A stretch of 8,700 nucleotides of DNA from Campylobacteraceae bacterium. Its GTDB lineage: Bacteria; Campylobacterota; Campylobacteria; Campylobacterales; Sulfurovaceae. The notes beneath the pieces are model-generated. The model saw only the letters and a program-made list of their open reading frames with translations. It did no database searches and was not told where the DNA came from. Of this stretch, positions 1 to 4,408 are shown piece after piece. The stretch spans positions 1-8,700 of the forward strand of contig JALWNF010000270.1 in the NCBI GenBank assembly GCA_026995985.1. The letters run 5' to 3'. The position numbers and the translations under genes are program-made. The first letter of the stretch is position 1; each line of letters starts with the position of its first letter.

Positions 1-312
1 AAAAATGGTAAACTTATCTGGTTTAAAATTTATGGCTTTAAGTACTATGATGAGGGAACAGCCATTACAATGACTAAAGATGGTGGCTATGTTGTAGCAG
101 GAAAAACCAACTCTATGGGCAAAGGTGATTTTGATGCTTATGTTTTAGCCCTATCTAGTAAAGGTAAACTCTTATGGTCAAAACTCTATGGTGACAAAAA
201 TAGAGATATTGCTCACGGTATAACACGCACAAGTGATGGAAAAGTAGTTATTGTAGGTGAAAGTGATAGCTACAGTCGTTCTAAAAACTTCTATATGATA
301 AAATTGAAGTAG
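1..312 (+). CDS. C-terminal fragment of a beta-propeller-type repeat protein
   Basis: Partial gene, open from the first base of the window and ending at TAG (310-312); 103 residues are visible. It consists of nearly two copies of an exactly 52-residue unit: KLIW at visible residues 4-7 recurs as KLLW at 56-59, and DGGYVVAG at 27-34 recurs as DGKVVIVG at 79-86, both 52 residues apart. The pattern GKLLWSKLYG, then D-G-x-x-V-V-x-G, then D-x-Y-V-L-x-L is typical of bacterial and archaeal beta-propeller repeats (WxKxYG / DGGYVVAG type), usually found in large exported proteins that bind ligands or surfaces. The last repeat runs into the stop without a sorting domain, membrane anchor or T9SS tail. 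Substrate and function cannot be told from the fragment. The start and any signal peptide lie upstream of the window. Confidence 0.8.
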   Translation, partial: KNGKLIWFKIYGFKYYDEGTAITMTKDGGYVVAGKTNSMGKGDFDAYVLALSSKGKLLWSKLYGDKNRDIAHGITRTSDGKVVIVGESDSYSRSKNFYMIKLK

Positions 313-327
313 ACTCTAAAAAAATCA

Positions 328-336
328 TGATATACT
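328..336 (+). promoter_or_regulatory. Extended -10 promoter for the 75-residue protein gene
   Basis: TGATATACT: a TG dinucleotide, one base, then TATACT (5 of 6 matches to TATAAT). It lies 32 bases before the ATG at 369, giving a predicted start near 343 and a leader of about 25 bases. The same nine bases occur at 7344-7352 ahead of ubiX. No convincing -35 is visible, as is usual for sigma-70 promoters in Campylobacterota. Confidence 0.5.
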
Positions 337-368
337 CACATTTCAAAATAAATTATTAAAGGTATATT

Positions 369-596
369 ATGAGTGATAAAGTAACAAAAATAGATGAAAT
401 GAATTTAGCAGGAACAAAAGGTAAGATAACGGTAACTACTATCAAAGAGCCTTATGGTCCAAATAGTGAAAGTGTAGCAAGTATTGGTATTAGCCTAAAT
501 GCTAATGCAACTGAACCTGAATGGAAGGTTCATATTCCAAAAGCAAATATTGCACAGGTAATTGAGGCTCTACAAAAAGCAGAGAAAGAGCTTTAA
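369..596 (+). CDS. Small cytosolic protein of unknown function, 75 aa
   Basis: Complete small gene with an AAAGG ribosome site (358-362) and stop TAA. No signal peptide, membrane segment, Cys or metal motif is seen. The sequence suggests several beta strands (GKITVTTI at about 18-25, SVASIGISL at 35-43, EWKVHIP at 51-57) followed by a C-terminal amphipathic helix (NIAQVIEALQKAEKEL, 60-75). This strand-rich body with a Trp-containing strand and a terminal helix is loosely reminiscent of the small PC4-like ssDNA-binding proteins of bacteria, but no diagnostic motif is present, so that is only a structural suggestion. It has its own promoter and a strong terminator, so it is probably monocistronic and well expressed. 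It is unlikely to be spurious, because it has a ribosome site, normal composition, and flanking promoter and terminator. Confidence 0.75.
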   Translation: MSDKVTKIDEMNLAGTKGKITVTTIKEPYGPNSESVASIGISLNANATEPEWKVHIPKANIAQVIEALQKAEKEL

Positions 597-601
597 CAAC
601 A

Positions 602-639
602 AAGACAAGGAGAAGAACACTCCTTGTCTTAAACTTTTT
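602..639 (+). terminator. Intrinsic terminator between convergent genes
   Basis: A perfect 11-bp stem, AAGACAAGGAG (602-612) with CTCCTTGTCTT (620-630), and a 7-base loop are followed by AAAC and five T (635-639). It lies 5 bases after the stop of the 75-residue gene and 10 bases before the stop of the convergent 345-residue gene. Because the stem is symmetric and the other side is also T-rich when read from the minus strand, it probably stops transcription from both directions. Confidence 0.85.
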
Positions 640-1677
640 CTACTTAAAAACCTTTTTACAATCTTCTTTAATAGCTCTTGGTACCATTGCTATAGTCATA
701 AAACCTTCAATTTTTAGTTCAGGATACATCAACGATAGATAATATTTAGGGTCAAGTATTTTTGCCTCTCCATCTTCGATTAAAACAGGGTAAGGTAACA
801 TTCCTGCATTGTTAGTACCAATTTTTTGAGGAAAGCTATTTGCATTTTTACCTAACTTTACACCAATAAGTGTTGATTTATTTGGAAGGTCTAAAACAAA
901 AGCAACATTTTTATTTTTAGAAGCTTTACTTTTTAAATCTTTTCCACTAGCGACTACTACTTGGTCACTAAAGTGAGGCATACCTTTCATAAAGTTATAG
1001 TTTGGTAACGCTTGGAACTTTAACTTATCTAGTGAATTTTTAGCACTCTTAAACTCATTTACTAAAGCTCTTAAGAGCTTTTTTGCCTCATCTTCTTTAA
1101 ATTCATTTTGCAAAAATGCTTTTGCTAAATATAGAGGATTAGTAATGCTTATCTGCTTATTTTCTGGGTCTATGAGTAGACGCATTGTTGCTAAATAACC
1201 TCTTTTCTTTTTAGAAGCCATCTTTTTTAGTGTATCGTTAGTAAACACAATAGAGATTAGCTCTCCACTCTCATCTAGTGGCGTTACAGCAACAATCTCA
1301 AATCCTGCATTTTTAAGTTTTGATTTTGCCTTCTCTACATCTATTAAATCAGCTCTTAGATAAGCAGAGATACGCCCCTTGTCAACATCACCTACCATTA
1401 CTTTTGAGTGAGATAAAGATGCCCCTACTCCCCCTTTACCGTAACGCTCTTCACTAGTAAGATAGTTAGGTGGAACTCTTTTTGAAAACTTAATAGTTCT
1501 ATCACTGCTAACTTGCTCTTGTGGATTGCTGTAATGAACCTCAACTTTTGGAATAGCTTTAGTTGCTTTTGGGACTTCAGGTATATTAATTTTAACTACA
1601 TTAGAATTATTTGAATCAGCAAGAATACTAATTGGTAAAAATAGCGATATGGAAGAAAGTAATAAAACTCTTTTCAT
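640..1677 (-). CDS. Exported protein of unknown function, 345 aa
   Basis: Begins with a clear Sec signal peptide: MKR, a hydrophobic core (about residues 4-18) and a likely cut after ILA (residue 20). The mature protein starts with a Pro/Lys-rich segment (about 28-70) and continues as an alpha/beta body. Residues 101-165 contain a beta-alpha-beta-like stretch (GRISAYLRADL, then a Lys-rich helix, then FEIVAVTPLD and ELISIVFTN). Later come a segment ISITNPLYLAKAFLQ (about 177-191), a charged helical part, and a C-terminal domain with FVLDLP and YPVLIEDGEAKIL. There is one Cys, near the end (residue 340), and no heme, metal or catalytic motif. The middle weakly recalls DUF302-like domains, which I cannot confirm. 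The start is fixed by AGAGGAG (1685-1691 on the minus strand), 7 bases before ATG. No partner gene is in the same transcript. The location is probably periplasmic or outer-membrane associated. Confidence 0.85.
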   Translation of the reverse strand: MKRVLLLSSISLFLPISILADSNNSNVVKINIPEVPKATKAIPKVEVHYSNPQEQVSSDRTIKFSKRVPPNYLTSEERYGKGGVGASLSHSKVMVGDVDKGRISAYLRADLIDVEKAKSKLKNAGFEIVAVTPLDESGELISIVFTNDTLKKMASKKKRGYLATMRLLIDPENKQISITNPLYLAKAFLQNEFKEDEAKKLLRALVNEFKSAKNSLDKLKFQALPNYNFMKGMPHFSDQVVVASGKDLKSKASKNKNVAFVLDLPNKSTLIGVKLGKNANSFPQKIGTNNAGMLPYPVLIEDGEAKILDPKYYLSLMYPELKIEGFMTIAMVPRAIKEDCKKVFK

Positions 1678-1702
1678 ATGATAACTCCTCTTTTATTATT
1701 GT

Positions 1703-1728
1703 AAATGTTAATATTAATAATAACATTT
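1703..1728 (-). promoter_or_regulatory. Inverted repeat overlapping a putative extended -10
   Basis: AAATGTTA (1703-1710) and TAACATTT (1721-1728) form a perfect 8-bp dyad with a 10-base AT spacer. Read on the minus strand it contains TGTTATTAT (1717-1725), an extended -10 candidate about 40 bases before the ATG of the 345-residue protein gene. A further perfect 12-bp palindrome, ATCTTTAAAGAT, lies just upstream at 1733-1744. Together they could be the promoter and an operator. AT-rich spacers give such palindromes easily by chance, so confidence is modest. Confidence 0.35.
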
Positions 1729-1784
1729 TTTTATCTTTAAAGATATTTTAATTAAATAATTTTAAAAGAAGAGATAGGAAAAGC

Positions 1785-1808
1785 TACTAAAGGTGACCTC
1801 CTTTAGTA
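1785..1808 (-). terminator. Hairpin terminator after the 93-residue protein gene
   Basis: TACTAAAGG (1785-1793) pairs perfectly with CCTTTAGTA (1800-1808) over a 6-base loop. Read on the minus strand it lies 33 bases after the stop of the 93-residue gene and is followed by GCTTTTCC, a short and impure U-tract. It probably separates this gene from the next minus-strand unit, although termination may be incomplete. Confidence 0.6.
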
Positions 1809-1841
1809 AAAGTTTAAACAATAATATAAAAACTACTTATA

Positions 1842-2123
1842 TTACTTAGAAGAAGTTTCTGTTTTATTCTCATCAGAAACATTTTCATCTAAAGAGGCTT
1901 CACCATTAGAGCTATTTATATCAGTAGAATTACTATCTACAGCTATTGTTGTGGTACTATTTGTAGAGTTAGATTCATTAAATTTTTTTAAATTAGAGAG
2001 GTTAACATCTGTTGCTTCCGCTACTGCTTTTAACTCCTCATATATTTTACTAAAAGAGAAATCAGCTAAAGCTGTTGTAAACATTACTGCAACAATTCCA
2101 GAGATTAGTGTAAACTTTTTCAT
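1842..2123 (-). CDS. Small secreted Asn/Ser/Thr-rich protein with many N-glycosylation sequons
   Basis: 93 residues with a Sec signal peptide (MKK, hydrophobic core, cut after ALA at residue 20) and a mature start DFSF. Residues 21-38 look helical. From about 39 to the end the protein is low-complexity, acidic and rich in N, S, T, D and E, probably disordered. Six sites fit the bacterial PglB sequon D/E-x-N-x-S/T: N41 (DVNLS), N52 (ESNST), N65 (DSNST), N70 (DINSS), N81 (DENVS) and N86 (DENKT). No enzymatic motif exists. The ribosome site AAGGAT (2129-2134) sits 5 bases before ATG. It shares its signal peptide pattern, the DFSF start and a nearby K-x-A with the larger neighbour at 2282-2950, so the two are probably divergent paralogues. 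Likely location: periplasm or cell surface. Function unknown; glycosylation is inferred from motif only. Confidence 0.75.
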   Translation of the reverse strand: MKKFTLISGIVAVMFTTALADFSFSKIYEELKAVAEATDVNLSNLKKFNESNSTNSTTTIAVDSNSTDINSSNGEASLDENVSDENKTETSSK

Positions 2124-2174
2124 TATTAATCCTTATTTTCAAAATTTCTAAAAATTCTACTCTTACATATATTT

Positions 2175-2180
2175 AATATA
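2175..2180 (-). promoter_or_regulatory. Possible -10 for the 93-residue protein gene
   Basis: Read on the minus strand, TATATT lies in the AT-rich spacer about 52 bases before the ATG, giving a predicted start near 2168. There is no TG extension and other AT hexamers nearby would fit almost as well, so this is only the best candidate. Confidence 0.25.
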
Positions 2181-2235
2181 ACTTAAAACTATATATTGTA
2201 TTAGAATAATGGATAAAAAGGTAGGGGAAAAGAAG

Positions 2236-2261
2236 TTTGGGCTACAAAAAAGTAACCCAAA
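2236..2261 (-). terminator. Hairpin terminator after the hendecad-repeat gene
   Basis: TTTGGG (2236-2241) pairs with CCCAAA (2256-2261) and TAC (2243-2245) with GTA (2252-2254), around a 6-base loop. The one unmatched position (C2242/A2255) becomes a U-G wobble in the minus-strand RNA, giving a continuous 10-bp stem in that direction only. It is followed there by CTTCTTTTCCCC and lies about 20 bases after the stop codon, so it serves the minus-strand gene. Confidence 0.7.
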
Positions 2262-2281
2262 TATTTGAAAAGTTTAAAAGA

Positions 2282-2950
2282 CTATTTATTCTCTTTTGTC
2301 GCTTCAGATGCCTCTGTTGTTGCTGTTTTTGCTGAATCATTAGCATTCTCTGAAACAGTTTTTACAGACTTTGATGCATCATCAGAAGCCTCTTTTGCTG
2401 TTGAAGATGCCTCTGTTGTTGCTGTTTTAGTTGTATCTGCGGCATCATCAGATACAGTTTTAACTGACTCAGTTGCATCATCAGATACTGCTTTTACACT
2501 CTCAGTTGTATCAGATGAAACTTTTTTTGTTGCATCATTTATATCTTTAGATACTGCTACTGCTGAATCTTTCATATCTTTTGATGCGATTGTTGTTGAG
2601 TCTTTTAGGTCTTTAGTAGTATTTGTTACAGAATCTTTTGTATCTTCTGCTAATTCTATTGCTGAATCTCTTGTATCTTTAGATGTTGAAACCTCTGCTG
2701 TTTTTAAATCGTCAGATACCTTTACAGATGTATCTTTCACATCAGAACTTACATTAGTTACTGTTCTCTCTGCCGATTTTGAAGCCTCTACAGCACCATC
2801 TTTTACTGAAGCAACAGAATCTTTCATATCTTTACTTATAGAAGTTGCTGCCTCTTTCATATCTTTGAACATATCTCCAAAAGAGAAGTCAGCTGAAGCA
2901 GTAGACAACAATATAGCAGTTGTTGCACTTAAGATTACAATTTTTTTCAT
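2282..2950 (-). CDS. Exported hendecad-repeat (LEA-like / coiled-coil) protein, 222 aa
   Basis: Signal peptide (MKK, core about 4-17, cut after ASA at residue 20), then mature start DFSFGDMF. Two 11-residue units lie at 29-50. A 7-residue insert (51-57) is followed by fifteen 11-residue units without a gap from 58 to the last residue, 222. Consensus is roughly [K/D]-D-x-K-D-S-[V/A]-x-x-V-S, for example KDMKDSAVAVS at 124-134. Small or hydrophobic residues recur at unit positions 3, 7 and 10 (spacing 4-3-4), the hallmark of hendecads, which form a long amphipathic helix or right-handed coiled coil. The family resemblance is to group-3 LEA and apolipoprotein-like repeats (stress protection, membrane or surface association); the exact role is unknown. 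There is no Cys, Trp, Tyr or Pro in the mature protein. The RBS AAAGGA (2959-2964) fixes the start. Monocistronic, with its own promoter and terminator; a probable paralogue of the 93-residue neighbour. Confidence 0.85.
   Translation of the reverse strand: MKKIVILSATTAILLSTASADFSFGDMFKDMKEAATSISKDMKDSVASVKDGAVEASKSAERTVTNVSSDVKDTSVKVSDDLKTAEVSTSKDTRDSAIELAEDTKDSVTNTTKDLKDSTTIASKDMKDSAVAVSKDINDATKKVSSDTTESVKAVSDDATESVKTVSDDAADTTKTATTEASSTAKEASDDASKSVKTVSENANDSAKTATTEASEATKENK
2285..2779 (-). repeat. Fifteen tandem 33-bp coding units with a 99-bp higher-order duplication
   Basis: 495 bp, exactly 15 x 33 bp, encode residues 58-222 of the hendecad protein. The last six units form two 99-bp blocks (2384-2482 and 2285-2383): their proteins both read as S-V-K-T-V-S, a variable unit ending T-K/A-K-T-A-T, then T-E-A-S. 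A 23-bp stretch at 2406-2428 is repeated without change at 2307-2329, 99 bp apart, indicating a fairly recent triplet-unit duplication. Older units have diverged at the DNA level. Confidence 0.85.
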
Positions 2951-2979
2951 GAGTTATTTCCTTTAATTGAGATAAGAGA

Positions 2980-2988
2980 ATCATAACA
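2980..2988 (-). promoter_or_regulatory. Extended -10 promoter for the hendecad-repeat gene
   Basis: On the minus strand TGTTATGAT: TG, one base, then TATGAT (5 of 6 matches to TATAAT). It lies 29 bases before the ATG, placing the predicted transcript start near 2973 and the ribosome site AAAGGA shortly after it. Confidence 0.45.
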
Positions 2989-3063
2989 ATTTATATTTGA
3001 AAAAATACTTAAACTATATGAAAAAAAATAATGATAATATATTATTTTTGTAAATTTTTTTTA

Positions 3064-3081
3064 GTAACTTATTGTAACTTA
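3064..3081 (+). promoter_or_regulatory. 10-bp-spaced direct repeat, possible activator site
   Basis: GTAACTTA occurs twice (3064-3071 and 3074-3081), start to start 10 bp, one helical turn. It is centred about 68 bases before the predicted start of the cytochrome gene transcript. This spacing and geometry match tandem sites of OmpR-family response regulators, but the sequence itself matches no regulator motif that I know. The rest of the 215-bp spacer (2951-3165) is AT-rich with promoter elements for both flanking genes and no evident gene. Confidence 0.35.
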
Positions 3082-3125
3082 CTCCTAAATAAAGAGCTAA
3101 AAAAGATAATATATTCAAAATAATC

Positions 3126-3134
3126 TGTTATAAT
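3126..3134 (+). promoter_or_regulatory. Extended -10 promoter for the cytochrome-adaptor operon
   Basis: TGTTATAAT: a perfect TATAAT (3129-3134) preceded by TG and one base. It lies 31 bases before the ATG at 3166. An AAGGA ribosome site follows at 3153-3157. The identical nine bases serve ftsK on the other strand (6746-6754). Confidence 0.65.
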
Positions 3135-3165
3135 TATTGATAAGTTCAAACTAAGGAATAAAAAA

Positions 3166-3576
3166 ATGAAAAAACTTCTACTAATACCAGCCCTACTATT
3201 TGCTACAACCTCTCTTAATGCTTATACACAAGCTCAAAGAGTTTTAGATATGCAAAAAATGGCACAAGCAATGCAAGATATTCAAACAGGTTTCTTCTAT
3301 AATAATATTGATATTGTTAAAGATGGTGTAAAGACACTAAAAGAGACTATTGTAAAAGTTGTACCTACCGATTCAGAGATAAATACTAAAGATATCTATG
3401 AGAAGTGGTTCAATAACAATATAAAAATGAGCAATAAAATCAAAAAGAAGATTAAACAAAAAGCAGAAGATATAGAGGAGCGTTTTTCAGATGGTGACCC
3501 AGTTCAAGCCCTACAAGCATATAGTAAAATTACACAACAGTGCTTAAAATGTCATATCCAAATACGTAAATGGTAA
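3166..3576 (+). CDS. Periplasmic monoheme cytochrome c, CxxCH near the C-terminus
   Basis: 136 residues with a Sec signal peptide (MKK, Leu-rich core, likely cut after LNA at residue 19). The mature part is nearly all helical and charged, and it ends in a single heme c attachment motif C126-L-K-C129-H130, six residues before the stop. A helical protein of this size with CxxCH at the extreme C-terminus is the architecture of cytochrome c' and c556 (four-helix bundle). Several Met residues in the first mature helix (QKMAQAM, about 31-37) could supply a sixth ligand as in c556, but this is inference. His130 is the expected fifth ligand. It heads a two-gene unit with the adaptor gene 29 bases downstream, so a link to envelope transport or stress is possible. 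Redox partner unknown. Confidence 0.85.
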   Translation: MKKLLLIPALLFATTSLNAYTQAQRVLDMQKMAQAMQDIQTGFFYNNIDIVKDGVKTLKETIVKVVPTDSEINTKDIYEKWFNNNIKMSNKIKKKIKQKAEDIEERFSDGDPVQALQAYSKITQQCLKCHIQIRKW

Positions 3577-3605
3577 TTGAATCAGAAAAAAGGAGATAGA
3601 TAGCT

Positions 3606-4400
3606 ATGAGAAAAGGTTTAGCTGTAACATTTTTACTCATAATATCATTACTATATGCTGATGATATTACTATAACAGGGACAGTTGTCTCAGATGGTCA
3701 AAAGATGATAGGTAGTCGCTATATGGGCTATGTCAAAAAAGTAAATGTAAAAGTTGGAGACCATGTAAAACGAGAAGATGTACTCTATGAGATGGAGTCA
3801 GCAGAGTTTGATATTATGAAATCACAAGCTGACTTAATGCTAGAACAGTCAAAGATTGTAGTTGAGTTTTGGAGAAAGCGTTTAGAAAATATAAATAAAA
3901 AAAGAAAACGTTTAGAAAAAAAAGCTAACTATGCTATAGGAGACATAGATGACCTAACCTCTCAAGCTGAAAATGTCAAAGCGATGTTAGACTCAGCACA
4001 AGTTATGGTTGAACAGGCAAATATAAAAGCTAGACAGATGGCTAGTCTCTTTAACTATCTTAAGATGAAAGCTCCTTCAGATGGTGTAATTGTTAGAAGA
4101 AATATTAAAGTTGGTGACATGATTATGCCTGGTATGCTTACTATTATGATGGTTGATACAGAAGATTTAGAGGTTCATGTCTCTGTTTCTGAAAGCATTA
4201 TCTCTAAAGTATCTGTTGGTCAAAAACTTGTAGTTAAAATTCCATCTATTAAATATAGCACTGTTGGAACTATTAAAGCTATTGTCCCTGCGGCTAATCC
4301 AATGACACATAAAATTCAGATGCGTATAACTTTTGACAGAGGAGACAAAAATATCTTTCCTGGTATGTATGCAAAAGTCATTATAAAAGATAAGAAATAG
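3606..4400 (+). CDS. HlyD/RND-type periplasmic adaptor (membrane fusion protein)
   Basis: 264 residues. A signal peptide (residues 1-18, cut near LYA) lacks a lipobox Cys, so this is not a lipoprotein. Domain order fits an RND-type membrane fusion protein: a first lipoyl half (about 33-66, GYVKKVNVKVGDHVKREDVLYEM), a charged alpha-helical hairpin (about 67-150), a second lipoyl half (154-180, MKAPSDGVIVRRNIKVGD), and a beta-barrel domain (about 185-262, ending PGMYAKVII). Such adaptors bridge an inner-membrane pump and a TolC-like channel. It is short for the family (often 340-400 residues), lacking most of the membrane-proximal domain. The RBS AAGGAG (3590-3595) lies 10 bases before ATG. No pump or channel gene follows: the next gene is convergent ftsK, 8 bases away. 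It is therefore an orphan adaptor paired only with the upstream cytochrome. Confidence 0.88.
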   Translation: MRKGLAVTFLLIISLLYADDITITGTVVSDGQKMIGSRYMGYVKKVNVKVGDHVKREDVLYEMESAEFDIMKSQADLMLEQSKIVVEFWRKRLENINKKRKRLEKKANYAIGDIDDLTSQAENVKAMLDSAQVMVEQANIKARQMASLFNYLKMKAPSDGVIVRRNIKVGDMIMPGMLTIMMVDTEDLEVHVSVSESIISKVSVGQKLVVKIPSIKYSTVGTIKAIVPAANPMTHKIQMRITFDRGDKNIFPGMYAKVIIKDKK

Positions 4401-4408
4401 ATAACATC

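Noticed and set aside
1951..2151. Plus-strand open frame of 66 codons opposite the 93-residue gene
   Set aside because: Antisense shadow; the minus-strand gene has the signal peptide and ribosome site.
2285..2779. Regular 33-bp spacing resembling a CRISPR array
   Set aside because: The units are diverged coding repeats in one open frame, with no constant repeat and unique spacer alternation and no cas genes.
2265..2966. Long plus-strand open frame (233 codons) opposite the hendecad-repeat gene
   Set aside because: It is the antisense shadow of a repetitive gene. The minus-strand reading has a signal peptide, perfect 11-residue periodicity, a ribosome site, a promoter and a terminator; the plus reading has none.
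3027..3045. Fur-box-like AATAATGATAAT... in the divergent promoter region
   Set aside because: Matches only about 12 of 19 positions of the classic GATAAT-based box, and its right half fails. AT-rich spacers produce such matches by chance.
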